Shown here: one piece after another, positions 32,257 to 50,802 of the stretch | Layout of the letters: each line of letters opens with the position of its first letter | Position numbering within the stretch: the stretch's first letter is position 1 | DNA from: Bryopsis sp. KO-2023 | Lineage: Eukaryota > Chlorophyta > Ulvophyceae > Bryopsidales > Bryopsidaceae | Assembly: GCA_030272585.1 (NCBI GenBank) | Contig: BSYQ01000003.1 | Coordinates: forward strand, 8,060,001 to 8,124,000 | Direction: 5' to 3' | Length of the DNA stretch: 64,000 bases | Position numbers and translations under genes: made by a program | Notes under the pieces: generated by a model | What the model was told of the DNA's origin: nothing | Databases searched by the model: none | What the model saw: the letters and a program-made list of their open reading frames with translations, nothing else

Positions 32257-33272
32257 GGCTCTTTCAAGGTGACTGGCTTCATACAGACCAACTTGGGGAT
32301 ATCGAATATGGAATTATTATTTAATGTTTGGGAGAACGTGGCTTTTTTTCTTGGGTTCAAAAAGGAATACTTGCCTTTGGAATGATAAGGCAACAACTCA
32401 GAAGAGAGAAAGGAAAAAAAAAAAGAGAGCAGAAAACGAGAGAAAATGGTATGTGAAGCCTATTTGGTTTGTTTGATGATTGGACTGATCACTCGTGGGG
32501 ATTATTTTATTTGGGAGATATTCACATCCTTTCTCTGCTGAAGAGTTGTAATCAAAGTTGCCACCTCCTTCGCAAGGGGCTCTTCTTTTTAAAAAGATAT
32601 TTTTCACTCCACGGGGAGTTGTTTGCCCTTCTTGATAACATGGATACGATAAACCGCTCTGCAAAGTTTTTGTGGAGTATCTTATTCTGATGCTCTTTGG
32701 GTTGTGGTATTTGAAGGGACTTTGGTTGGAATAGGGGTCATACTTTTTACTGTAAAAATGAAGCAGCACTTGCATTCAGATCAACGTCGAAAAGAATTCC
32801 TAATTTTCCATTTTTTCCCTTATTTTGGAAGACCAATCTCAACGTCCAGCAGGTAAATTGGCAATAGTTCGAGGATTTGGGGCACTGCATGAAACCACCT
32901 TGCTGGCTCGTAATTGACAAGGAAGGATAGATCAGTGCCCTTTCCAAGGTTCAGTGAGATGATCAGGACCAATACATGTAGGGGATAGATCCACTGCAGG
33001 AGGATTCCCTGGTCTTCATAGTTTCTAACAGAAAAACAAAAAAAGCAAAAGGAAAGCAGCAGTGATGATAATCGATTTGGGAATTCTCGATGTCCTTGGA
33101 GAGGACAACAGGGCTCCTCATGAGAAGGTAGAAAGTTATATCGCGCAGATGTGCTGGGAAACAAGTCCCAAACTGACGTGGTCGTATTACTTATTACCAC
33201 AAATGAACCTCAATCCTAAACCACAACCGCCAACCCAGAATATAAAAAACGAAACAGCGGTTTCCATCCACA
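32257..33272. other. Convergent spacer, cytochrome c / zeta-COP
   Basis: About 1 kb of AT-rich 3' flanking DNA. It holds the second copy of a short dispersed repeat (32700-32760). No coding exon is visible. Confidence 0.5.
32700..32760 (+). repeat. Dispersed repeat, copy 2
   Basis: Matches 3641-3709: the opening 20 bp are identical and the homology extends through AGGGGTC and TACTTTTTACT with small indels. Confidence 0.55.
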
Positions 33273-35063
33273 TCACTTGAGAAGCGACCTTGCCAGATGC
33301 TCCTTCGCTGAAGCGAAAGCTTGGGAGAATGTCTGGAACACAATCATGGGTCAAACTCACTTATACTTGCACAAGGTGAAAGTTATCACAAGAAATTGGA
33401 GAGACTGATCTCACACGGATGGCAATTCGGATGGATTTTTTTTTGGGGGAAATAGATATGCAACCGATTCCAAAAAGTTTCTTCCTCTCAATACCTGCTC
33501 AGCAAATGGTACATCGAATCCAGGACTGTCTGCACTTCGCATGCTCACCCGTGAAGCTACGACTTGTGGATCAGTTTCCAATATCAATCTGACACCAGCA
33601 CGGAATGGCCACCATCAAGTTTTACCAGAAGAAGAATAGAACATAGAACATCGGCTTTGCTCTGTTCCTATTTTTCTGCAACAAATTAAATCCTGAACCC
33701 CATTTTTATCAGCTGAAGGACCAACATTTGGATATATATATTTAGTTTTCAAATACCAGTTATGACTGCTTACCCTCCATCCACAATTTCATCAATTGCC
33801 ACTAAAACTTGATCTAGATTCTCCAAAGCAGTCTTTTTCTCTACCGCCCCTCTGCAGCACAATAGACACACAAACCCTCACAACGCGTTTGCTCAAGTAC
33901 AGACGATTCTCTCTTTCAACACCACAATAGAAAAAAAATAAAAAAAATAGTTAGATTCATTTTTTTTGTCAGTCTCAAAAAGCAGCAACAATTGAATGTA
34001 AGCACTTCGGAGTCTTTTTTGGCTATTGTCAATTAAAGTCAATTCATCCATATCATTCCCTCACTCAATAAAAAACATCATAAGATTAATAAGAGCAAAT
34101 TCATGGATCAAGCATTGGAATCAAAGAAGGTGATTCTTGGCATCTTCTCTCAATCACCAATGTTGGACATTCCAGAATCCAAATGCTAATATCATCAGCG
34201 AATTGTGGCAAAACCGCAAAAAGGATGTAAAAAGGAAATGCCAAAAGTTCCCCTACCTAAGCAGCAAATTGATCGTTTCGTAAAAGGCATGCAAGACGCT
34301 GAAGAGCACCAGTTCATTCTCGTTCTCATCTCCAGTGATATAGAATGTCAAGTCCCCCAGGGTTTTGTAAATAACCACAACGTTATCAAACATTATGATC
34401 TCGGCTGCACACAACCCCAAAAAAATCCGTTCGTTAGAGCTCACAGGCCTTTGCCTGGAACAAAAAGTCTCTATCGTCCACCATCCCACAAGAAAAGATT
34501 TCTGTTGAATCTACAGCGTCTGTCACATTTTTTTCTTCTTTTTTTCTGGATGTCCCTTGGGTTTTCCCTCTCTTTCGCTGTTTTTCCCTCCTCCTACTAC
34601 CCTCCTCAAATTAAAAAAATGGGCAGCCAAATTACAAGCAGAAAAAAATATGAAAAGAAAAAAGCTCCCATGAATATTATGCCAGTTTCGGACAGAACGA
34701 CTATGCCACTTCACACAATCGATAGCCTATCCAAGTTCTTCGCAGCGAATACTTTTATACTTTTTTTCACTCATCCGAATTATGGCATACCTTCCCCTCT
34801 GGCGTTGGTTCTGCTGGTTTTGTTGAAGAGAGATTTTTCGTATTCAGCTTGCTGAGCAACAGTGGCCCTGAAACACAAAGCATCCTCTCACTCTATTGAA
34901 AGAACTGCAACGAACTGGGGGAGCTCGACTACTGGGAGAGGGAAGACACTGAAACATAACAATACCACTCGGGACTGAAGTAGCTGACCACGATGCGCTT
35001 GCCCTCCGAGTCCAGCACGATCAAGTTCTTGACCGTCATCACCGTGGGATCTATGGACGTCAT
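33273..35063 (-). CDS. Coatomer subunit zeta
   Basis: Six exons (35063-34966, 34867-34791, 34404-34257, 33851-33774, 33588-33495, 33332-33273) give 184 aa. Zeta-COP is the small subunit of the COPI F-subcomplex, which coats Golgi vesicles. It folds like a longin-type adaptor sigma chain. Diagnostic segments are [39 protein letters not shown] and [16 protein letters not shown]. Then come [20 protein letters not shown] with [20 protein letters not shown] and the ending [18 protein letters not shown]. Length is normal. The start codon is 373 bp head to head from pyruvate kinase. The upstream frame is closed, so the start is well placed. Confidence 0.95.
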
Positions 35064-35436
35064 TTTGGCGACAATGTCTCTGAAAAGATGTTAAGCGCTC
35101 GGAAGACAGGGCACTGCTCTTTGTTCTTTGCAAGCTCGTCGACGTCCAGTGATATATCCAAACTCTCTTCCACTTCTGCAGAAAACAGGTCCTTCGCGGT
35201 TTCTATACGTCGGCTTACTAATAGTGGCTCAAGTGATTCGGGTGTCGCTTGTCAGACCAGTGGCGGGAAAGCAAAAAGAAAAGAGACACTGACAGAAAAG
35301 GTCCATCCAGTGAAAGCAACAGTGGCGGAATATCTCACACCGTTGTCCTCCCAAACTCCGTCCAGACGAGAAAAGTACAAAGGACGCCCTGTCTATTCGC
35401 TCGCTCTGGCATATTTTCTGAAGTGGGCGAAAAACG
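35064..35436. promoter_or_regulatory. Divergent promoter region, zeta-COP / pyruvate kinase
   Basis: The two ATGs are separated by 373 bp. Open frames that cross this interval do not splice into either gene and are taken as 5' UTR and promoter. Confidence 0.45.
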
Positions 35437-38400
35437 ATGGCTCGTTATATGCATGCGAAGACTCACTTTTTTGAGTATGATGAAGATGCTATCCTTGTGC
35501 CGGCTAATGACGCAGAGGCAGCGTTCACTTCCACGAAGGGTAAGGCGCGATAATAAAGCGCTCGACTTGTTTCCAGCGAACGTTCTACCGTGGTGGTTGA
35601 GCCGTTCTTCGTCCAACGAGTGCGAAGAAATAAGGTTCACACAGAAAAGACAGGCTCCGCCGCATTTAATCACTATGCTGTTTTGGGGGTGGTTTGGGTG
35701 CGGCGTGCTTTTAGTTTCTTCCGCATTGTAGCTTGAAAGGTTACAGGTCGGTATTGTTTTTGCAGTTGTGTTCACCATTGGACCTCAATGCCAAGACGTC
35801 GAGACTTTAACGAAAATATTGGAGGCGGGGGCGACCGCCGCAAGGATCGACTTGACGGTGAGGACAACTTCCCCCTAGAATACTTAGCTTTTTCCTCCAG
35901 AGTCGTCATCGATGAAATAAATGCGTGTATATTTACGTAATCCACCCCAGTTGGAACAACTCCTTGATCAGCATGACTATTTTGAAACTTTCCACTGAAA
36001 ATTTTCTGCTGAAAATAAACTTTTGTTCCATTCGCGCATGGTGACAATGCCAACTGAGACAGTAATTAGTTGGGGCTTGTCTTTGCATTTGAATATTTTC
36101 CAATTTTTTTTATCTTTTGCTATTGGCAGTGGGGACCGATGGAATTTCATGAGCGATCGCTGCAAAATTTGCAAATAGCTGTGAAGAACACCAGGAGGCT
36201 CTGTGCAGTGATGTTGGACACCATTGGCCGTGAAATTTTTGTGAAAAGGCCTCACAAATTGAGCGAGAATGGGTGGCCTTATCACGACAATCCAATTCGT
36301 ATCAAGGAAACGCAGAGGGTGAGGGAACTTCCAAGATTTTCTTCTGATTAATTTTTAGAAGATTCCTTGAATTCATTCAAACAGGGTTTGTGACATTCAC
36401 GCACAATCTGCTAAATCGTTTCCAAAAATATATTGCTCAGGTGTAACTTTAGCCGCAGCTGCTTGTATTTTTAGTTTTGTGGTAAGGAAATTAAAAGCAT
36501 AAGCAGCTGCAACTTCAAACACTTCGAAATTTATCCTCCGTTCCAGTTTTCTTCTCCTGAACAAAAAAAAGAGTGAGAAAAAAGTGAGAGTTTGATATGA
36601 TGTGGCCCAGGTGACTTTGACCGCCCGAGATGTTGCTGCAACAGAAACAGTGTGGCCATTGAATTACTCCAAGGTGCATGAGATGGCAGAAGTTGGGGAC
36701 CTCATTTATGTTTCAAGATACCTTGTCACTGGAGCTGATGCCGCGTCACTGTACTTCAAGGTGGAATCAAACATTAAACTCTGTCTGAGGAAGCAAGTTT
36801 ATGATATATTGACACTTTACTTTCTCAAACTTACTGAGATTTTGTCGTGAATGTTTTCAACTATTCAACACTCCTGTGAGTGTGCATATTTCCAGAAATA
36901 TTATCAGACCTGGGAAAAAATGTAGAAGTGATGGTGGATTAAATCTGTTGGTCCATACATATTGGCTGTAGCGTTTCCATGTTTTTCTGCCATTTGATGG
37001 AAATTTGCTAATGTTGAGATATGTGATATGTAGGTTGTGGAAATCAATGGGGAGGATGTTATTTGTGAAGCACAGAGCACAGCGGAATTGGATGGTTTAT
37101 TAACCGTCTACCACATGGAGAGAAACCCTTATGGTCAGATTGACAACACACAGAATGAACTTCCGCTGCTTACAGATCTCGATAAGGAGAGTTTGAAGAA
37201 ATTGAGCAACGACTTCGAGGTGGACTTCGTCTGCTTGTCCCACACAAGGTCTACCGATGATTTGTTGAGTGCTCGAAGCTATCTTAATTCGATTGGCTTA
37301 CAATCCACCAAGATGGTGGCGAAGGTAAGGAACAACACACGGAAAGATGTTGTGTTTTTTTGTTTGGACGGGTAGTTATTCTTAAATGCAAGAAATCAGA
37401 CTCTCCGTGAATGGACGTGGTGTTCTGACTGGTGCTGTCTGGCCTCGTGACGGTACTTATTTTCCCTTCAGGATTTTACTAAATGAGTTGGGCATTTCAG
37501 AACTTCTGATCTGTAATTTTTATTTTATTTAATTCGAATTGAGGGAAGCCTTGTTTCCCAGAAGACGATGGGGACAACAGAAATTTGCAAGATCTTGTCT
37601 GAACATCTTTATGGTGATCCAGTGAGCATATTTTGAGTTCCTTTTTTTGTACTCCACATGACAGGTGGAGACTAAATATGGCTTGGGTAGATTCAAAGGA
37701 ATTTTGAACCATGCGGATGCTATAATTATCAGCAGAGGGAATTTGGGTCTGGATGTTCCTGTCGAGAAAATGGCTTTGATTCAAAAACACATTATTTCAG
37801 CGTGCAACCTGGTTGGAAAGCCAGTGCTGGTCACTCGAGTTGTCGACACAATGGCTACCACCCCACGGTATGGAAAAGTACCAGCGTGTAAACTTTAAAT
37901 TTTTTGTTTATTTTTTTAGTCTTTTTTTTTGTTTCAATAGTGTTTATTCAAAGTATGAAAAGTTTAATATGAGCCGCCACCACCACCACCAGACAGATGG
38001 AAACTAAATCTGCAATTAAATTGTGGAAAAAAAGGTCCATCATCTTTGTTCGAGTTGCATCGTAGATACAACATCAATCGACAGAAAGTGACTTTTGGTT
38101 CACTCATGTTTTCTTCAACTTTTCCAGACCGACCCGTGCGGAGGCCACTGATGTTGCAAATGCCATTTTGGATGGAGCAGACGGTTTCCTTTTGGGGGCT
38201 GAAACTCTGAGGGGTTTATACCCCGTGGACACCGTCAATATGGTTTTGCACATCAGTGCTGTGGCGGAGAGATTCTTCGACGACACCCTTCATTTCGACT
38301 ATCTCATGCAGGTCAGACTGCGCACCCACTCCAAAGCATTGCGTTGGAAGTCGCCAGTGGGACTTTCTATGCACATCGAGTTTTTTCCAAATTCGATCAC

Positions 38401-40182
38401 AGCGCTAGATCTGTCTGGTAGATCGAAGTCCTTTCCTTGGTTCAATAAAATATTACTTTCCCCTGCTTTATTCTGGAATGTCTTTTCGATTCGCCTCAAA
38501 AACCAAATTTGCGCTCTAGATGCAAATTATCTGGCATGTGTTGACATTGGAATGGTTTTCATATTGTGTTCAATAATACAAAGAAAAAATAGAAAAAACG
38601 GTGTATGTTTTTTTCGTTCACCCGGTACGTTGTGTTTCTTTGTCAGAAGAGACTTACCCATCAAATTGGTTTGGTTGGTTAATTGATAGGAAGCTGTTAA
38701 TTCTCAAAACGGATCGATTGCAAAGACCACTTCGGCAGCCAGCATGGCAGGATCTTCTTATGCTGACCTCACTCAAGCCATTAAGACAATGACCACATTC
38801 ACAACAGACAATGATCAGCCAGAGCACAAGAGAGGTACAATTGAATTGCCATAGCAAAAAAAAATTGTGGTCAGGATTTCTACTGTGGGTAAGATTAATT
38901 TCGGGTGGATCACGATGGAGCTGGAAAAAGGTACATCTCAATAGTCATGGGCACTCAAGGAGTTTCATTGGCTCAAATCTGGGGAGTGAATGTCTATTGC
39001 TGTGCGTGGGCCACTGCAGAGGAGGTTTACACGGGAAGTCCTTACCTGTCCAAGTTGGAATCCATCGCTTCCTCTGCTGTGAAGGCTGCTGGAAAGATCA
39101 ACGCTTCCCTGCTGGTCGTGTACACTCATTCTGGGCAAACCGCTCACCTTGTGGCTAAGTACAGGCCAAAAATGCCGATCCTCACTTTGGTGGTTCCGAA
39201 GCTCGTGACAGATTCCTTGTCTTGGAGACTAGAGGTGAGTGAGTACATGGAAAAGGTGAGCCGGCTTAAGGATAGGCAGAGTTCTTTTTGGGGGCTTCTA
39301 TTCCTTTGGATTTTGTCGGCTCCTTTTAGATGGCGGTAGGCAATGAGATCCAACCATTTCGTTTCCTCCTGCGAACAGCATTCCTGGTTCGTTCAATTAA
39401 TATGACTAGAAAACACCACCTCTAACAGTCTGACACTACGTTTTCTTGCCACTCTGCGCCCGAAAATATCAAGGAAACAAGGAGTAAATGAGTTGCGATG
39501 TCAAGCGTAACAGCTGTTTCTGCAATGTTCAAAGATGTCTTGTTACTGAAACTCTTCCCAGCTTTTGTGCTTTTAGTTTTACTTTCTTCATGACCTTGGT
39601 TTTCCCTTTCAATGTAGGGCCGTGGAACGGCAAGGCAATGTTTGATCACCAGGGGCTTGCTGCCCATGTTGGCGGCCCCACGGTCAAGCATTGATTCCGT
39701 TCTGGAAGAGGCTGTGATGGCGGCAGCTGGAATGGGGATCGTAAAGCAAGATGACAATGTTGTATGTGTCCAAAGAATACACGATGACTTCTGCCTGAAG
39801 GTACGAAATAAATCAAAAACAAAAACTAGATTTAATTTGAAGGGCAGGAGAAAACGTTGACAGAGGGATATTTTTTTCGCCTGTATATTTCCAAAATCAC
39901 ACCGAGGTTGAACCCCTCGTGCAGTTTGTTTTCTGTGCAATGAGTGGTGAGGGGCCACTACTGCAAAGATGTGTTTTGAATGGTTTCGTTGAGGCATTGT
40001 TTGATGCTGTGAAAGATTAAGTATGTGTGAAACGAAGGTTGTTTTCCTGATGTTTAGCGTGTTTTGGTGTTTATGTGCAGATTGTCTCCGTAAATGATTT
40101 GGTCAAGGAGTTCAACCGAGCTGCTGAGGTTCTGCCCGGTGCTGATGGATCTAAGAAAATTCTCCAGTCAGTGGCCGAATGA
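35437..40182 (+). CDS. Pyruvate kinase, plant cytosolic type with RGNLG motif
   Basis: Eleven exons (35437-35539, 35766-35857, 36130-36318, 36611-36760, 37034-37324, 37665-37867, 38128-38311, 38690-38834, 39020-39234, 39618-39800, 40081-40182) give 618 aa. The enzyme transfers phosphate from PEP to ADP in the last step of glycolysis. Recognisable blocks are [38 protein letters not shown] with the catalytic Lys, [13 protein letters not shown] and [36 protein letters not shown] and the C domain [20 protein letters not shown] follow. The metal-ligand Asp of canonical RGDLG is Asn, and the NFSHG loop reads DLTWG. Both are seen in the divergent plant cytosolic subgroup. About 45 residues rich in S, T and A are inserted before the C domain (exon 8), and a 33-residue tail is added. 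Confidence 0.93.
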
Positions 40183-41447
40183 TTCTTTTTCTTTCTCCCT
40201 TTTTCTTTTCACTTGATACTTCTCAATTTTTTTTTCTTTCACAGATCTGTTACATTTCCCGTGTTGATTTCTCGGAACACAATTGCTTGATCCTCAGAAT
40301 ATCGTTCGTATTCATGGTTATACATCAACGCAGGATTTCTTTTGGAACGCACTGTTTTCAACTCTTATTGCCATTCGGTTTGACAATTGGTACTTCGTTT
40401 GTTTCTATTTTTTGGCATTGGGTAGCTTCGAAAAGATCCAATGGACCTTGTGAGATTGTTCAATGATGATGGTTTGTGTAAGTGATTGATGCACAAAGTT
40501 GAAGAAAATTGTCTGTACACGGTGGACAAGAGAGGACCTGCCTCTCTTCAAATAAACTGCCGACCAGTGTATTTCTTGGTGGCCCATTATGACCCCAAAA
40601 AATATTTGCCCAGCGATTTTCTGGGCCTCAAAAGCCAAATCCAAGAAAACAATCAGCGATTCCACAGAATTCGCACAGAGAAATCCATTTTGTTTTCCAA
40701 ACCTGGCAATTAGTTGGGACTACATTCTCATTTTTTGAAACAAATTGGGGTTGAAAAGGGCCACAACAAGATGGAATAGCCAGATTTTGGGCCACTTTGG
40801 GGCCGGATAAATTGAAAACAATCACTCTGCAGTGGATCTTTTAGTGGAGGTGGGGCCAAGGGTGAATTATTGGTTGAGGGCAAGAGCAGGCGGAGGTAGT
40901 GCATCGACCTCCACTCACAACTAACCTCCGACCTCCCTTAACCTCCCTCAGCAATTTTTGAGCTGCAGCAACCTCATCATGGAATTTGATAAATGCTATG
41001 AAACTAATGATGGCAAAGTTCTTCGGGGACTCAAAATCTGTCCAGAATTTAGGTAAGGTGCTTCTCAGTTGGTGGCATTGTTGTGACAGTAAAATGAGCA
41101 TCTTTGAGCGTTGAAAATGTTCAGGATACAATCTTTTTGCATGACAACTTGAGGGAAACGTAAGAGGAAGAAGTGAATCTGAGGATGGAATGATCTTTTT
41201 CACATTGAGGCGATGGAGGTTAACGAAGTTTAGTGGAGGTTAAGCAAAAAAGCTAACCTAACCTTTAACCTCCAACCTCCAACCTCCATTTGCTGGAGGT
41301 CGACAGCTCCATACCCGACCACCCAATACACTCCAGTCGAAAGATGTTTCTACGAGCGTCACCATACTCGCAACCAGTCACACAAACTTTCCCAACCCAA
41401 CCGACAATCGAGCCACTGCAGGCTCGAGATATGGCGAACCGATAACC
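40183..41447. other. Convergent spacer, pyruvate kinase / CutC
   Basis: About 1.3 kb without coding exons. It contains two clusters of GGAGGT and ACCTCC repeats about 300 bp apart, listed separately. Confidence 0.5.
40841..41303. repeat. Possible fold-back element with GGAGGT/ACCTCC-rich ends
   Basis: TTAGTGGAGGT occurs at 40841 and again near 41230. Both ends hold several copies of TAACCTCC or CGACCTCC alongside GGAGGT, so each can fold on itself and pair with the other. The 300-bp middle is plain AT-rich DNA. It may be a degenerate MITE or fold-back element. No target duplication was fixed. Confidence 0.35.
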
Positions 41448-42328
41448 TCAGCATAAAACAGCATCTGTTGCCTTCTTGACTCGCCCAATCTCCGCCGTGT
41501 CGACAGTGTGAATGGCATCCTCCTTGTTCAATCCACCTGCGCTCAATCCTTTCCTCTCAAACTCCATCAAAGAGGGCCTGGTTGTATGTCCTGACAAATG
41601 CACCTCCCGCACACCCGTTTTCTCTATCAAGGATCGAACGTTAGAACTCCTGACCCCTGATCCAGCTATTATGCCAACCCGGCCCGCAGATCTCTCCACA
41701 AGTTTTGCAATAAGGTCAGCGCCTTCGCTCGCTTTGCCGGCTTGGCCAGATGTCAAGATTCTGTCCATCCCCAGTTCGATGAGCGCATCCAGGGCCACGA
41801 TGGGATCGACGCAAGCATCGAACGCGCGGTGAAACGTGACTTCCAGCGGTCTTGCCAAAGCCACCAGCTCGGTGGTGGTGGGAATATCGATGTTGCCCCG
41901 CGCATCCAACACACCGAAAACAACACCATCGGCGCCGCAACACTTCGCGATGCGAATGTCTTCCCTCATGACGTCCAGTTCGCTCTTGGAGTACAAAAAG
42001 TCGCCGCCTCGAGGACGAACCATTACAAAGAGGGCCGCTTTTGCCACCGCCCTCACCTTCACCGACAGAAACACGCGTTTCGGCCCCAAAGGAAATATTA
42101 CCGAAAGCGACAAGATATCCTTCCCTCTGTCAAACCCGCCGCCAAGCATGGCGAGACAATTCTCGTTAGTCGTGGTACCTTGCGAATTGTCGCATAACTG
42201 GGCGTGGTTCCCCCTTCGAGAAAATTCGAACACAACTCAATTCTGTCAGCACCGGCTTCCGCCGCCTTCAGCGCCCATTCCACATCGAAAGCGCAAACTT
42301 CCACAAGGACCCCAGTGTGGGATGGCAT
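41448..42328 (-). CDS. CutC-family protein (copper homeostasis protein CutC homologue)
   Basis: Two exons (42328-42179, 42056-41448) give 252 aa, the usual length. CutC is a TIM barrel that binds Cu(I) in some organisms; its physiological role in eukaryotes is unsettled. Motifs are VEVCAFDVEWALKAAEAG, ADRIELCSNFLEGGTTPSYA, MVRPRGGDFLYSKSELD, GADGVVFGVLDARG and PLEVTFHRAFDACVDP. RILTSGQAGKASEG, IIAGSGVRSSNV and VREVHLSG complete the set. The ATG is the first in-frame one. A longer open frame upstream starts only with GTG. Intron 1 is 122 bp. It lies head to head with the ABCC gene, 447 bp away. Confidence 0.94.
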
Positions 42329-42775
42329 CACTGAGGCGATGGAAGCTCTCAAAAAGCTCCACACTAATATTCACCAATATTACGTAACCTCGCGTGAGGT
42401 GAAGATACAGGGAAGGTCTATATTTTTCAGGGTCCGTTCTATTGCGGTTGTTCGTGTGCAGGAGCTCGGGTGGTAGTCTTCTTCCCAAGGTCGAGGCTGC
42501 GATTCATAAAGGCGAGGGCGAATTGAATTGGATCAGTTTCTTACGGTATTGCATTTCCCAGTTTATGTTGATTTCAGCTATTACGTCACCTCCTATTTCA
42601 ATCTTTTGTTTTTTGAACACAAAATGCGTCCGGTCGAAGCAGCGCCCCAACGTGATGAGAGTCGATACAAAGAATATGCGATTTCTTATCAGAAACTCAG
42701 AAGCTGGTTGATGGTCGTCATTGATGCTTGCAATGACTGACTCATGGATGTGTGGAAATCACAGGATAGTTCAAG

Positions 42776-49508
<6,733 letters not shown>

Positions 49509-50802
49509 TTTTTTTTCGTTCAAAAATTATTTTTGTTAGGACTCAGTTAGGTCTTGCGGTTTTAGATTCAATTGGCTGTAATGGAAATGGAGGCACAAAG
49601 CAAACCCAGCGAGGCTGCTGCCCTTTTCGAAATTGAGAATGGCACACATTCAGATATACGTGAATAGGACGGACACATTGTTACATACCTTAGCAGTGGA
49701 AATGATGCATCTTTTCTGTTACTGAACTCACAGCCTGAGAACCATCATTGTGTGACTCCAATATTTTGGGGTCCATCCACGTGTTCGACACATTCACATC
49801 CAACATTATTGTCAAGTCATATATCTTTGCTTTTTTGAGATTTGGTTCATCTTTATGGGCGCTCCAAATTTTGTTTTGGGACTCAATATGGCAGCATTGA
49901 GATTCCCAACTGATATCATTGCCTCCACACCCAGGCAAAAAGAATATCACATGGGTCCCGTGAACATATAAAACCAACGGACATGACGAACCAGAAAGAC
50001 CCATTGGTGATATTCTTCTTTATCTGACCCACTCTTGGTCTTGGAGAGTCTGTCATGGAGCCCAGCAATCCAACAGCGGGTCAAGATGAGCAGTGTCCAA
50101 CGCGGAGCGCAGATCATGTTTGGCTGGGTCCGCGGATCGGTACCATTGCACATTGGACGGTTACGGACGCAACGTTCGAGTGCTCGCGCGACCTGAGAAC
50201 CGCGCTCGAACGTTGATCTGCGCCGTTTTGTAAGAGCGGCGAGGAGCCGAAAAAGCCACGACGTCGTTTTCTTAGGAAGCTTGAGCGAGTCTACTGCTTG
50301 CCTCGGAAAAAAAACATATTGGATAAGAACTTTCTCGGGGAACGCCAGGATGATGAGGCACTGCACCCAAACCTGCAGGTGTACGTTGAGCCACATGATA
50401 CACAGAGTCAGTGAAGGACTTCACTGTGGAGCGCTTGTGGGAGGATATCATAGGGTAGGTCTTCTCCAAAATTCCCCTCCAAGGATTAGATACGGTGCGA
50501 ACCGATTTCTCCTGTTCTCAGTTCTCAGGTTGAATGTGTGTCTAATTTCAATCAGTTCATCGGCTGTTCTCCCCCATAACGAACCATATCTTGTAGTTTT
50601 GGGGATCCTGTTCTGTGTGAAATCATATTTTTGCGATTCATCAAAATATGGAACAAATTCCATGCTGAAGTTTGCATGTACATCAATCAAGCATGCGACC
50701 AAAATTATGCATATCTTAAAAGACGTCAATCTCTTTCGGTAAATATTTCAACAATAGTGATGGCTCTGTGGTTTGATTTCTTAGTCACTGGGTCGACCAA
50801 TT
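49509..50802. other. Region between ABCC and alpha/beta hydrolase genes
   Basis: About 1.3 kb. It should hold the ABCC 3' UTR and the hydrolase 5' UTR or first exon. On the plus strand an ATG at 50085 opens a basic, transit-peptide-like frame (MSSVQRGAQIMFGW) that might be a first exon of the hydrolase. On the minus strand an ATG at 50056 opens a short frame with a hydrophobic run. Neither is proven. Confidence 0.4.

Noticed and set aside
35088..35474. 128-codon plus-strand frame before pyruvate kinase
   Set aside because: It does not join the phase-1 acceptor at 35766; the ATG at 35437 in another frame gives the TKVVFTIGP block.
40486..40713. Plus-strand frame after pyruvate kinase
   Set aside because: It is short, has no family resemblance and no matching splice sites; it is taken as 3' flank.
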